A program made the position numbers and the translations under genes. DNA of 51,524 nt from Nitrospira sp. (lineage in GTDB: Bacteria; Nitrospirota; Nitrospiria; Nitrospirales; Nitrospiraceae), in the NCBI GenBank assembly GCA_024998685.1, contig JACOEH010000037.1, forward strand, positions 1 through 51,524, in the 5' to 3' direction. Below are positions 9,661 through 17,960 of the stretch, piece after piece (position 1 is the stretch's first letter; each line of letters begins with the position of its first letter). Below the pieces are notes generated by a model. The model made no database searches and had not been told where the DNA came from. It saw nothing but the letters and a program-made list of their open reading frames with translations.

Positions 9661-10157
9661 ATGTGGTACTTATCGGCTATCGTGGGACGGGAAAAAGCAC
9701 TGTCGGGAAGATAGTGGCGGCTCGGCTTGGACGTGTCTTTGTGTCGACGGACGCGGAGATCGTGAAATTGGTCGGTCAAAGTATTCCGGAGATCGTTGAA
9801 ACAAATGGGTGGGAATACTTCCGTGATCTCGAAACCAAAGTTTGCCAAGAACTGGCTGGCCGGACAGGGTTAGTCGTTGATACGGGTGGGGGAGCCATCC
9901 TCCGACCACGAAATGTCGAGGTATTAAAAGAAACAGGAAGGTTGTTCTGGCTGATCGCCTCAGTGAGCACGATTGCCCAGCGTATCAGTCAGGATTCACA
10001 ACGTCCTTCCCTTACGGGAGTCAAATCATTCGTGGATGAGATCCAAGATGTCCTTCGTGAACGCATACCAAAGTATCAATCGGCTGCCGATTATATCATT
10101 GAGACTGACGGAAGATCTGTCACGCAAGTTGCCGATGAGATTCTGGCACGATTGTAG
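9657..10157 (+). CDS. aroK: Shikimate kinase AroK
   Basis: 166 aa. Phosphorylates shikimate at the 3-hydroxyl with ATP, the step after AroE. Seen: Walker A GYRGTGKSTVG at residues 6-16, the shikimate-binding DAEI (normally DxD/E), WEYFRDLE, the Gly-rich VVDTGGGAIL substrate loop, and the lid region RISQDSQRPSL with its arginine. Overlaps aroE by 4 nt. Ends 54 nt before tRNA-Arg, the last backbone gene before the integrated element. Confidence 0.95.
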   Translation: MNVVLIGYRGTGKSTVGKIVAARLGRVFVSTDAEIVKLVGQSIPEIVETNGWEYFRDLETKVCQELAGRTGLVVDTGGGAILRPRNVEVLKETGRLFWLIASVSTIAQRISQDSQRPSLTGVKSFVDEIQDVLRERIPKYQSAADYIIETDGRSVTQVADEILARL

Positions 10158-10211
10158 CTCGTCTCTCAGCCTTGACAAGCCGCGCCCTAACATGCTTGAT
10201 GTATTCCCGCT

Positions 10212-10266
<55 letters not shown>

Positions 10267-10288
<22 letters not shown>

Positions 10289-11948
10289 TAGAGTTTACCC
10301 TGCCATTTTCCCCTGTGAAATCCGACGAGTCCGGTCAGCATTCGACCGAGCGCGACCGTTCCGCTGAATCGGTAGGTCCCATCGGATTCGCGTGACAACT
10401 TGATGCGGCTGGGGAGCAACTTTCGCAAAACCTGCCGCGTGGCGGACGAGTTCCGGCTTGCCAAGTGCCCCCAGTCGCTCAAGTAGCCTTTCAGCTCCTG
10501 TTCGGTGTCGGCCAGGTCGAACCGCTTGCCTGGTCCGCTGTCCAGCAGACTCAGCTCTGCCAAGACCTTCACACGCCGGGCCTCCCGCTCCTGGATGGCC
10601 GACATGATCGTCGGTAACGAGCCTCCGGTCGCGATGGCCTGGGTGAACCGGGCCAGCTCGGTCTCCAGGTGGCGCAGTTCCTTCGTGAGGACCTCACGCC
10701 GCTGATCCGGATCGTCGCGGTCGCGCTGCAGTTGGTCGATGGCTTTCTCGATGGCCCTGGCGACGACAGCAGGGTTCAGGACGTCCTGCTCAAGGGCCGT
10801 CAGGATCGCGCGGTCGACCTCCTCGACGGGCAAGCGCAAGCGTTCGCTGCAGACCGCGTGGCCTCGGAGGTAGAAGCCCGAGCAGCTGTAAAAACACTTC
10901 CGCGCCTGCTGGCCGTTGGCATGGCTCCGCACGTAAATCGAGGAGCCGCAATGGGCGCAGGTCGTGAAGCCGCACAGCAGATAGCGGCTCTCGTAGCTGG
11001 CGGCCGGTTTGCCGTAGAGGCGGCCGTCGGTGGCGCGCAAATACAGTGCACGTACGTTCTTGAGCCGGGCTTGGGCCTCCCCCCAGGTCGTGTCGTCGAT
11101 GATCTTCAAATCCGGCACGTCGGTCGTGATCCAGTTCGTCTTGGGTTGCTTGCGCACCTTCCTCGCGCCCCAGCGATCTTTTTTCTTCGTGGCGCCCCAG
11201 ACCAGTCGGCCGTTGTACAGCTCGCGGTACAGGATCGTCCGGACGGCGGACTCGCCCCAGTCGCTCGACTTGCGCGCGCCAGCGGGCCGTGCACCCGCTC
11301 GGCGTTCAGTGTTCTGGCAATACTCATAAAGCCGTGGCCGGCGATGTAGAGGCTGAAAATCGTCTTGATCGTCTCCGCCTCGGTCGGATCGATCGTGCAG
11401 GTGACGTGGCTCCTCCGCCCGCTGGCGTCGAGGACCTCAACGTTGCGATAGCCGTAACACGATCCGCCACAGATGTGCCCCTGCTTGGCCTTGCGGACCA
11501 TCGCGTCGTAGGTGCGTTGCCGGCCGCGTTTTCGTTCCATCTCGTCGGCGAAACTCTGGAGCTGCAGCATGATCTTTTCGATCGGGCTGTCGAGGGTGCG
11601 CTCGCGATCTTCCAAGTAAAAAAACAACCGGACGCTCGCCCCGATCAGTTGCTTGATGCAGTAGCCGACCTCGATGCTCTCGCGACCCAGTCGCGATTCT
11701 TCCGACATGACCAGGACCTGGAATGCGGGCTTGGGCTTGAGGCTACCCAGGAGCTGCATCAAGCCTTTCCGCCTCGCGAACTCCGCACCTGAAATGCCGT
11801 CGTCGCTGAAGATGAACCGCTCGTCCACCGTCCAGCCTTTCTTGGAGGCATAGGCTCGCGCATGCTCAATCTGGCGGACCACGCTCTTGGCTTCGTCGGA
11901 GATGCCATTTTCCTCGGTGGATTTTCGTGCATAAATGGCGGCGATCAT
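10267..11948 (-). pseudogene. Large serine recombinase, split by one frameshift
   Basis: Two reading frames together make a roughly 560-residue large serine integrase. The N-terminal resolvase domain starts at MIAAIYARKSTEEN with the nucleophile serine (Ser10), SDDGISGAEF and SRLGRE. Recombinase-domain sequence runs to NAERVHGP at about 11290, where the frame shifts by one base; continuity resumes as GARKSSDWGES then RELYNGRLVWGATKKK. The second part holds the zinc ribbon (CGFTTCAHCG, then CFYSC, VCSERLRLP) and a coiled coil. The stop codon (10267-10269) lies inside the antisense of the tRNA-Arg T-loop, so the last seven or so residues are encoded by tRNA sequence. This is the element's presumed integrase. 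The frameshift is either real inactivation or an assembly error in a C-run. Confidence 0.85.
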
Positions 11949-12091
11949 GATTGAGCCTCCTCGGCCACGCGGGCCTTCAGTTGCGCTCCTACCCAGTGCA
12001 ATGTCTCTTCAGCATCCCGGAGAGCGTCTTGGGTGTTCCGCAGGAGACGCCGAAGCCGGCGGTTCTCGTGCTCGAGCCGTGCCATCGTCAT
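11945..12091 (-). CDS. Small coiled-coil protein upstream of the recombinase
   Basis: 48 aa starting MTMARLEHEN at 12091. Composition is strongly helical with heptad-like leucines (RLEHENRRLRRLLRNTQDAL). Its TGA overlaps the recombinase ATG (ATGA arrangement), and it begins 4 nt after the upstream small gene, so the three form a translationally coupled series. No family is recognised. Its position suggests an integrase accessory or recombination-directionality role, but that is only inference. Confidence 0.55.
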   Translation of the reverse strand: MTMARLEHENRRLRRLLRNTQDALRDAEETLHWVGAQLKARVAEEAQS

Positions 12092-12095
12092 GATG

Positions 12096-12274
12096 TCACC
12101 GTGCCTTTCTGGCTGTCTTGGCAGCCGGTTGTTGTGGGTGTGCCAACTCTCGTTCGATCAAATGCACGACATAGCCGTTGATCGTGTAGCCGCGGGCTCG
12201 TAAGGCGTCGAGCTGCTGTTTCAGCTCGAGGGGCAATCGCACACCACCAATGCTCGCAATGCGCGTTTCGCCAT
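12096..12274 (-). pseudogene. Small ribbon-helix-helix-like protein, frameshifted near its start
   Basis: The downstream frame reads RIASIGGVRLPLELKQQLDA then LRARGYTINGYVVHLIEREL, a compact basic protein with the look of a ribbon-helix-helix DNA-binding domain (VRLPLELKQQL strand-helix, helix-rich end). The natural start, ATG at 12274, has a strong GAAGGAGGG site but is out of frame; one extra A in the AAA run a few codons in would give MAKTRIAS and join them. The total of 179 nt is 2 mod 3, consistent with one missing base. It would be about 59 aa. It lies 4 nt before the coiled-coil gene. Confidence 0.5.
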
Positions 12275-12319
12275 GTCGTTCCCTCCTTCGATTGTGACGT
12301 TCTGACCATGAGAGCGGCG

Positions 12320-12493
12320 CTACTCCGCTGTGGACGCGCACAGCCCTGTGCTCGGTCGGACTGGCCCCACCTTGGCTGAATGGTACCAGCGGTTCTGCCG
12401 CGCCGATTCGACCGTCACGATGCCGTGCGGGGCCACGTACAAGACCGTCTCGATGGTCCCATAACACGTCCTCACTCGGTCTCCGCGTGTCAT
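12320..12493 (-). CDS. Small hypothetical protein, possible SH3/KOW-like fold
   Basis: 57 aa from ATG 12493, chosen because AGGAGG sits 5 nt upstream; an in-frame start at 12541 would place that site inside the gene. The sequence (MTRGDRVRTCYGTIETVL, then HGIVTVESARQNRWYHSAKV) has the small beta-barrel pattern of GDxVRT...G...V...WYxxxKV proteins such as KOW or SH3-like modules. No specific function. It is in the same minus-strand series as the integrase genes. Confidence 0.55.
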   Translation of the reverse strand: MTRGDRVRTCYGTIETVLYVAPHGIVTVESARQNRWYHSAKVGPVRPSTGLCASTAE

Positions 12494-12568
12494 GTCCGCC
12501 TCCTGGGTGATGGGGGCTGCTGTCGGCCACACACATGGCACATGGCGGATGCGAGTAGCTAGCGCTAC

Positions 12569-12742
12569 TTAGGACGGGGTACCGCTCACCCCGAAGACCC
12601 GCCCGACCTGATCGCGGGCATCGCCGGCTTTAAGGTCCGGTAAATTTGCCGGACCTTTTTTCCCGCGGCCTTCACTCAATCTCTGCCGCTCCTTCGCCTG
12701 TTGGTTGCCGGGATGGTCGGGTCCCCAGGGGGACGCCACCAT
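12569..12742 (-). pseudogene. Fragment resembling a ParB/partition-type DNA-binding protein
   Basis: 57 codons, MVASPWGPDH to GVSGTPS. The segment RLSEGRGKKG, then LPDLKAGDARDQVGRVFGVSG, resembles the region around the helix-turn-helix of phage and plasmid ParB-like proteins, in which GDARDQVA.AFGVSGRTV is typical; here the frame stops right after GVSG. There is no good ribosome-binding site and the fragment lacks both ends expected of a full gene, so it is read as a relic. The hairpin at 12632-12655 lies within this coding frame. Confidence 0.4.
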
Positions 12743-12797
12743 ACGCCGCGTAACCTATTGATGCCGGCGCTCCACGGCCGCCTCGAAGGCGCGCCCG

Positions 12798-13379
12798 CTA
12801 CCCAGACCACCCCAGTACGCGGGCATTTGGACAACCGGGATAATCACCCGGCACGAGTGACGTTTGGACCAGCAGCCCGGTTCCGGTGGGTGCTCCGTCG
12901 GGCGCCCACAGCACGGGGCAACAATGCGAGAGGATCTTGCGCCGCACGCCTTCCTGCGCTTTCTCGGCTAGGGCGCTATCAACAAAGGACGCCTCAGCAA
13001 TGATGAAATCGCCGTCCACGTCCAAGGGAGCCTTGAGGCCGAGTCGCGAGGGAATCACACTGCGCAGGTCGTCGATGCCGATGGAATACTGGTATACCGT
13101 GCCGATGAGAAACCCCTCATGCGCCAACTCCAGGGCACATATAGTCGGCAAGGCGATCTGCTTCGGGCGCAGACGTGGCTTTCCAGCCAACCGTGTTTCT
13201 GACTCATCACAGACAATGAACCTCACGCGACCTTGGAGCCGGTCGCTCCGAATCCGCGCCATGGCTTCCCATTCCTCGTAATACGTCGGCAAGCCGAGTT
13301 CCTTCGCCCAATCGCGGGCCGTCACGCTGCCTTGCTGTTCAACGGTCAGTGTGCGACCCCGGAAGCTCTTCATCCGCAT
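12798..13379 (-). CDS. Phage-like protein of unknown function
   Basis: 193 aa as open from 13379. Coding probably starts upstream at the ATG at 13429 (MTQPP), which has GGAG ahead of it but is out of frame because of a seven-base C tract (13414-13420 on the plus strand); one more C would give MTQPPPLSDPVEASPDG joined to MRMKSFRGRTLTVEQQG. The body is soluble alpha/beta; GFLIGTVYQYSI and DGDFIIAEASFVDSALAEKA give a faint prohead-protease-like impression that I cannot confirm. It sits downstream of a tail-protein relic, so a phage structural or morphogenetic role is plausible. Confidence 0.5.
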   Translation of the reverse strand: MRMKSFRGRTLTVEQQGSVTARDWAKELGLPTYYEEWEAMARIRSDRLQGRVRFIVCDESETRLAGKPRLRPKQIALPTICALELAHEGFLIGTVYQYSIGIDDLRSVIPSRLGLKAPLDVDGDFIIAEASFVDSALAEKAQEGVRRKILSHCCPVLWAPDGAPTGTGLLVQTSLVPGDYPGCPNARVLGWSG

Positions 13380-13439
13380 CCCATCGGGGCTCGCCTCAAC
13401 TGGATCGGAGAGAGGGGGGGTTGTGTCATGCGGCCTCCG

Positions 13440-13937
13440 TCAACGCCCGCCTGGGAGCGGCGGTGGAATACGTGCATTTATCGCGAGCGAGCCGCCGATC
13501 AACAATCCACCAGCCAGAGCATTCGCGCCGAACAGTCCCTTGCCAAACGAGGCCCCTAGAAGGCTTTCGACGCCTCCGCCAGCGAGATAGATCGAGGCCA
13601 CCGTCAACGCGAGCATGGCAGCGATCTGCACGGCTTGTTTCCCGCCCTGGCCGTTCCCGCCACCCTGTGGGATGGCGCGCACCACGACGGCTTACCCGGC
13701 CTGCGGCACCACCGTTTCCCATTCCGCCTCCGGCACGAGCGCCCCGTCGATTGTCACGCGCGCGGACATCCGCTCTGGCTGCCAGCCCAGCTCGCGCACA
13801 TAGTCGCCGACCGCGCGCCCTGCGTCACAGTAGCGGTCCGTCCGCCGTTCATGGGAGAGCGACGGACAGGCGATCATCCGAAATTGCCCGTCTGTCGCGG
13901 GCCCCAACAGCTCGGTGGAGTCTGCCATCGTGCTCAT
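13440..13937 (-). pseudogene. N-terminal part of a TipJ/lambda J-like phage tail protein, with in-frame stop
   Basis: Two open segments lie in one frame, separated only by a TAA at 13692-13694. Segment one ends GRAVGDYVRELGWQPERM, then VTIDGALVPEAEWETVVPQAG; segment two reads AVVVRAIPQGGGNGQGG followed by a hydrophobic stretch (IAAMLALTVASIYLAG) and GGLLIGGSLAINARIPPP. This order (beta-grasp-like start, VPxAGD-VVVRAxPxGGG, hydrophobic stretch, NALIPPP) is characteristic of the N-terminus of TipJ-type host-specificity tail-tip proteins. The original protein would run to 1000 or more residues; everything past IPPP is gone. The start overlaps the preceding gene by 4 nt. Confidence 0.6.
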
Positions 13938-14392
13938 CGCAGCAAGTCCCCTTGCTCGGTCATCCTCAAACAGGTCCAGTCGATTGCCCGCAGCGCGGTC
14001 GTCGGATGGCTTTGTAGCTTGGTCGTGATCGCGTGCGCCAAATCATGACGGATTGCGTCTGGATTCCGGTCTGCGCCGAGGCACACATTCGCCAGAATCT
14101 CCTGCTGCCGATGGGCTAGCTTTTCCTTTTCGCTAATTGAGTTCGCGATCAACTCGACCGCTTCCGTGATGGTCCGGAGGAGGGCGGCCTGTTCGATCTG
14201 GATTGTGTTCCAATGCTCGGCCTGAACCGCGCGTTCGGACATCACCATCTCGCCCGTGGCCAGTTCCATCTCGCGATCGAGCCCGGGTAACGCGCGCTCA
14301 AGATCCTGCACGGATTCCTCGGCCTCTCGGCGGTTGGCCTGCAGGCTGGTCAGGGTGTCAGCGGTCATGCAATAATCCCCAGGTGTGGTCAT
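13934..14392 (-). CDS. Coiled-coil protein of the phage-like element
   Basis: 152 aa from ATG 14392, preceded by GGGGAGA at good spacing; the larger open frame upstream looks non-coding. Helical throughout: LTSLQANRREAEESVQDLE and MELATGEMVMSERAVQAEH suggest a long coiled coil, with a more compact C-terminus (CLGADRNPDAIRHDLA). No recognised domain. The stop overlaps the tail-protein relic start (ATGA), so it belongs to the same operon. Function unknown. Confidence 0.55.
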   Translation of the reverse strand: MTTPGDYCMTADTLTSLQANRREAEESVQDLERALPGLDREMELATGEMVMSERAVQAEHWNTIQIEQAALLRTITEAVELIANSISEKEKLAHRQQEILANVCLGADRNPDAIRHDLAHAITTKLQSHPTTALRAIDWTCLRMTEQGDLLR

Positions 14393-14430
14393 TGAATTCT
14401 CCCCACCCTCCTCACCGAAGGAGGAGAAAG

Positions 14431-14709
14431 ATGGGACTTGACGAGACGAGAGCATCGACGATCCTGCGCGCCCAGGTAGACCAATCTGGGGAGGTGTGCA
14501 TGGTGAATCAGGAACGGTGGGCAGAGATCCGACGGTTGTTTCAGGAGGAACGGATATCCATTTCAGAGATCGGGCGGCGGTTGGACCTGGATCGGAAGAC
14601 CGTGCGTCGCAGTGTACGACAAACGCCGTGGCAGCCCGATCATCGATCGCAATACACCTGCAGACCTTGCAACGTACTCCAGGCTTCCGGGTGTTGTGTC
14701 TCTGCGTAG
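14431..14709 (+). pseudogene. istA: IS21-family transposase IstA, 5' fragment
   Basis: The plus-strand frame starts at ATG 14431 behind a near-perfect AGGAGG. MVNQERWAEIRRLFQEE, then ISISEIGRRLDLDRKTVRRS and RQTPWQP match the N-terminal helix-turn-helix of IstA-type transposases of IS21 elements. Similarity ends near 14640, where the frame runs into antisense of the neighbouring phage gene and stops at 14709. The DDE catalytic domain and istB are missing, so this is a dead remnant, inserted opposite to the surrounding minus-strand genes. Confidence 0.7.
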
Positions 14710-15203
14710 AGTGCTTCGGCGCGCGCGACGAGTTCGCTGCTGACCAGCGGGAGGCCAGGTCCGTTGGTAAACGCTCGCATGAATTCAGCGTCACCACGCG
14801 TGGCGGCCGCCGTGAAGGCCGCCTGGCGCTCGGGCTCCGACTTGGCCCGGTAATCCATCCGGATTTCCATCTCACGCCAGTATTGGAGCTGTTTGTCCAC
14901 ACCATGGGGGACCGTGAGATAATCGAGTGCAACGGCGCGCACGCGGGTCAGCGCCTCGCGGGTTGTGTAGATTTCCTTGCCTAGATACCCGACATCGTCG
15001 GTGGTCGCGGTCCCCAGTTTCTGCAATTCCGCATCGATGCCGACCGGGCTCAGCTTGGGGTTTTTTCGAATGGCCGCGGCGTTCGCCACGACGGTCTGAA
15101 CCAACTTGGTCGTCATGGCGAGAAAGTTTTCGAACCGTTCGAGATGAGCCTCTGCCTGCCGGTTCCCATGTCGGCCGAATCCACGGCCCCGCTGGGCCTC
15201 CAA
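14640..15203 (-). CDS. Phage-like hypothetical protein, probably 3'-truncated by the IS21 remnant
   Basis: 187 aa from a TTG at 15203; the open frame continues upstream to an AGGAGG near 15247 without a standard start codon, so the 5' end is uncertain. Mostly helical and charged (RVRAVALDYLTVPHGVDKQ, RMDYRAKSEPERQAAFTAAA). No motif recognised. Its stop codon lies at the inner edge of the istA fragment, suggesting the original C-terminus was replaced when the insertion sequence arrived. Confidence 0.45.
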   Translation of the reverse strand: MEAQRGRGFGRHGNRQAEAHLERFENFLAMTTKLVQTVVANAAAIRKNPKLSPVGIDAELQKLGTATTDDVGYLGKEIYTTREALTRVRAVALDYLTVPHGVDKQLQYWREMEIRMDYRAKSEPERQAAFTAAATRGDAEFMRAFTNGPGLPLVSSELVARAEALYAETQHPEAWSTLQGLQVYCDR

Positions 15204-15270
15204 CGATCGAAGTAAGGTGCCAACATCAAATGCTACGGTAAACCTCCTTGTGGGTAGGGGTGATGGGTTG

Positions 15271-15521
15271 TTAAGACACTCGTCGCTTCTCCGCCTCCGC
15301 CAGCATTCGTTGCCAAGCCGGCGGGCTCATGATTGGTGTCGGCTGGCTTACGTCGTCGATCTTGAAAACGTACAGGCGGCATTGCAGCGTGACGGCCTCC
15401 ATGGCCACGCCGTACTGCTTCATCTCCATGGCCTTCCGGAAGATCAGTTCGTAGCGCGCGCGCAGGCGAGTCCTCGAAGGTAGGTCCGGCTCGCTCGTTT
15501 GAGCCGACGGATCTTGCCCAT
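15271..15521 (-). pseudogene. Small phage-like protein, frameshifted in a GC repeat
   Basis: ATG 15521 starts MGKIRRLKRASRTYLRGLACAR about 10 nt after the preceding stop. After a (GC) repeat near 15458 the frame is off by two bases, and the meaningful sequence continues as YELIFRKAMEMKQYGVAME, then FKIDDVSQPTPIMSPPAWQ to a TAA at 15271. Removing one GC unit restores a protein of about 82 aa. Function unknown; position next to the terminase-like gene suggests a packaging-module partner. Confidence 0.45.
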
Positions 15522-15522
15522 G

Positions 15523-16042
15523 CTATGGCTCTCCCGAGGGCGTCGAGGCGGTAGCGGCTTGCCGGGCGGCCAGTTCCTGTCGGCACTGTTGCGACCATGT
15601 CTCGTTGTCCTTTGCGGGCTCCGGCATGACGGCGATGAAGTGTTGCGGCTTCCCCTCGAGGTCGGTCAGGGCGACCTGCTTGGGGGCGTAGAGGCCCATG
15701 ATGGCGTTGAGTTCTCGCTGAGCCGCGAGGCATGTCTTGTAATCCTGGATCCGGTAGCTCCGGCTTAGGATGTCGGAGGTCGTGGCGATCGCCCGCCCCA
15801 GCTCCACTTCCCGCCGACGCTTGGATTCTGTGGCAAAGCGAGCCGTGGCGCTCGCGATCAGATAGTCGATGGCCCTTTCCTTCAGGCCCCAGGCGGTTTT
15901 TTGCAACAAACTGCATGATGTCGTGCCGAGGGACCCGCATCACCAGGAGTTTGTAAATCTCGGTAATGCGGGCCTCCCGTTCAAATCTCGTGATGCGCGG
16001 GGCCTTCGTGCAGCCACCGCTATGATCACCCGTACCGGTCAT
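15523..16042 (-). pseudogene. Terminase small subunit-like protein, frameshifted
   Basis: The start ATG 16042 reads MTGTGDHSGG then FEREARITEIYKLLVMRVPR and DIMQFV; at an A6 run near 15898 the frame shifts and resumes LQKTAWGLKERAIDYLIASA, ELGRAIATTSDILSRSYRIQ and QRELNAIMGLYAP. The pattern (N-terminal helix-turn-helix, then RELNxLxGLYAP) is common in putative phage terminase small subunits, which bind viral DNA for packaging. The ATG overlaps the preceding stop. The large terminase subunit is not present, supporting a decayed prophage. Confidence 0.5.
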
Positions 16043-16243
16043 CGGTCTGGTCCTCCGGTCGCCTGGTTGGCCGGCTGGGCTCGTTGGACTTTCCGGCGAT
16101 CAAGCTGGTGTTTCGCCGTGAGGTAGGCGTCGACCTCCGTGGCCCAGTCCTGCATGGTCGATCGGGCGGGCAGCAGGCGGACCCAGATCGGCGCGAGGTC
16201 CTCGTGCCGCTTCGTGGTCCTGCTGCGTGCGCTCGCTCGCCAT
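16039..16243 (-). pseudogene. Small phage-like protein, frameshifted
   Basis: Starts MASERTQQDHE at ATG 16243; after a one-base slip near 16210 it continues KRHEDLAPIWVRLLPAR, then MQDWATEVDAYLTAKHQLDRR to a TGA that overlaps the terminase-like gene start. 205 nt (1 mod 3) fits a single indel. Function unknown; tight coupling points to the same phage operon. Confidence 0.4.
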
Positions 16244-16280
16244 GGCTATCGCGCCGCCGGCTCCCCTTCGGTGTTCGTGC

Positions 16281-16514
16281 TCATCGGGCCAGTGCTCCCG
16301 CCATGCGACTAAGACGCTTCTTCTTCCTGGCGGCCCGCAACGCCTCGACTTCAGCGCGCGAGAAAATTCTGATCCGGCCAGGCGTCCGGATGGGATGCAG
16401 CAGCCCCTGAATCACGAAGGCATTGATCCGCGCAGTGGAGACGTCGAGGGTTCGGATCACATCGCCTATCAGGATGGGGTCGGATATTGTCGGGGCGTCG
16501 GTCGTCTCGTCCAT
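16281..16514 (-). CDS. MerR/AlpA-like helix-turn-helix DNA-binding protein
   Basis: 77 aa from ATG 16514, preceded by AAGGAGG at 7 nt; the in-frame start at 16619 lacks such a site. The sequence (LIGDVIRTLDVSTARINAFV, then GLLHPIRTPGRIRIFSRAEV) is a winged helix-turn-helix of the excisionase/MerR type: helix, turn, recognition helix, basic wing with FSRAEVEAL. The C-terminus is strongly basic (RAARKKKRL). It may be an excisionase or module regulator for the element. Its stop overlaps a 12-codon ORF on the same strand. Confidence 0.65.
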   Translation of the reverse strand: MDETTDAPTISDPILIGDVIRTLDVSTARINAFVIQGLLHPIRTPGRIRIFSRAEVEALRAARKKKRLSRMAGALAR

Positions 16515-16689
16515 AGTGTTCCTCCTTGGTTGAGTGACGCGCATTAGAACGCATACGGCACCAAGTCTTAATACAGCGGCGCGAGGCATCTCAACGGAAT
16601 GGGAGTTCCGGTAAGTCAAAAAATCATGGGCCGATAGGCCCAGCGCGGAGGCGTTACGGCTTGGGGGTGGAGCGTGTCGTGCGCGGGGA

Positions 16690-17418
16690 TCAGGTTGTTC
16701 GAGAGGATTGTTTCAGTCGAGAGAATGTGGTCGTGGTCGGCTTCTTCTTTGGCGGCTTCGCCTTCCAAAGTTTGCACGGCTGGCCGTCCCATGGCCGCGG
16801 TTGGCCCTGTAGCTTCAAAAACGCGTCGTAGGCCTGCTCCACGCGGTTGATGGGGATCGGCGGCAGATAATACTTCCCGCTGAAGGACTCAATGTCCGGG
16901 GGTTCGAGCTCCCACGAGCCCGTCATCTCCAGGCCGAGCTTGAGAGGATCACGGGTCCATTCCGGGATGCCTTCGGCCACCCGGGCGATCGCGTGCCGGA
17001 GTTTCATTCGGTATGTGTGCTTGCTCTCATACAGGCTGGGACAGCAGTCGCGATAACGGCAGGCCTCCTTGAGGTCTATGCTGCCGATGAGGTTCCGCAC
17101 CCACATCCCGATCTCCATGATCTCGTTGTGGGTCAGCGGTGTGGGCTTCGGGCGGTGCTTCGGCCGCTTGATCTTGCCGGTCAGGAGGTCGATGCAGAGC
17201 TGGGAGAGGTGGGGCGACGGGGCGATCTCGGAAGAGGAAAATCGCGTGTGCCGGAGCGCGAGGAGCGGGGCGAGATTGCCGTCCAGGAAGGCCTGTCTGG
17301 CTCGTTGGACCCAGCGTGCCGTGACGATGTGCCGGCCATCGTCGATGCACTCGTATTCAATAACCTCTGCTGCTGTCCGGGTGGCCGATGTCCACTCATG
17401 GACTTCGAGTTTCGCCAT
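16690..17418 (-). CDS. Hypothetical protein of the integrated element
   Basis: 242 aa from ATG 17418, chosen for the AGGGAGAGG just upstream. The same frame stays open and protein-like further up (EATRRLILDVATETLAVEP) to about 17566 without a clear start, so the original gene may have been longer and lost its 5' end. The middle has a basic segment (GKIKRPKHRPKPTPLTH) and a cysteine-containing stretch (CRYRDCCPSLYESK); the C-terminus is basic (KPPKKKPTTTTFS). No domain recognised. Confidence 0.5.
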   Translation of the reverse strand: MAKLEVHEWTSATRTAAEVIEYECIDDGRHIVTARWVQRARQAFLDGNLAPLLALRHTRFSSSEIAPSPHLSQLCIDLLTGKIKRPKHRPKPTPLTHNEIMEIGMWVRNLIGSIDLKEACRYRDCCPSLYESKHTYRMKLRHAIARVAEGIPEWTRDPLKLGLEMTGSWELEPPDIESFSGKYYLPPIPINRVEQAYDAFLKLQGQPRPWDGQPCKLWKAKPPKKKPTTTTFSRLKQSSRTT

Positions 17419-17648
17419 GTCCCTCTCCCTTTGAGGGTTCCTGGTCCGGAAGGGGGGAGGCTCGACGGCCAGGGTTTCCGTCGCCACGTCGAGGATCAGT
17501 CGACGTGTTGCCTCCCGGTGGGTGCACGATGCCTCGCAGCCGGGCTCGCTGTCGAGCTCGATCGGTTAGCCGCGGTGGCCGCCATAGTGTGGATTATCCA
17601 ATGAGCAAGCGTCCCCTGGGTGCTTAGGCCATCACGACAGGTCCATCG

Positions 17649-17960
17649 TCATGCGGCGTTCCGTCCTCGGCGTGAGCGGACGCGGGGCTTCGGGGCACGG
17701 GATCGCGTCTGATGCTCCATCGCCGCACGGAGGATGAAGTTCAGGCGCGTCTGATAACCCTTGCCGGACGCTTTCAGCCAATCAAGCACATCCGCATCCA
17801 GGCGCACGGTCACTTGTTGCTTGCCAGGCGGCCACGCGACCATCGTGGCCTTCCTGAAAAACGCATCGTCCAGCGGCGGGATATCGGAGTAGTCGATATC
17901 CTTGTCTGCCATGCGGTCCAGTCGCTTCAGGTCGCTCTTGATCGTAGGTTTTTTGCTCAC
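17649..17960 (-). CDS. brnA: BrnA-family antitoxin
   Basis: 103 aa from a GTG at 17960 inside the toxin gene. BrnA antitoxins bind BrnT and repress the operon through a ribbon-helix-helix. Seen: DLKRLDRMADKDIDYSDIPP (the typical BrnA lead-in), LDDAFFRKATMV, then the ribbon-helix-helix KQQVTVRLDADVLDWLKASG, and GYQTRLNFILRAAME. The basic tail (PRVRSRRGRN) is longer than usual. The paired brnT lies immediately upstream and overlaps it by 179 nt. Confidence 0.85.
   Translation of the reverse strand: MSKKPTIKSDLKRLDRMADKDIDYSDIPPLDDAFFRKATMVAWPPGKQQVTVRLDADVLDWLKASGKGYQTRLNFILRAAMEHQTRSRAPKPRVRSRRGRNAA

Noticed and set aside
10669-11792. Plus-strand frames across the recombinase gene.
   Set aside because: The minus strand encodes resolvase and zinc-ribbon motifs over the same interval.
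12632-12661. Hairpin AAGGTCCGG/CCGGACCTT followed by a T run on the plus strand, with further hairpins upstream: a possible terminator or structured ncRNA.
   Set aside because: There is no plus-strand gene to terminate, and the minus strand reads as a ParB-like coding fragment right through the hairpin (KKGPANLPDLK), which explains the sequence.
13349-14048. Several long plus-strand frames rich in Arg, Pro and Ser.
   Set aside because: Typical shadows in GC-rich DNA; the minus strand has recognisable tail-protein and coiled-coil sequence.
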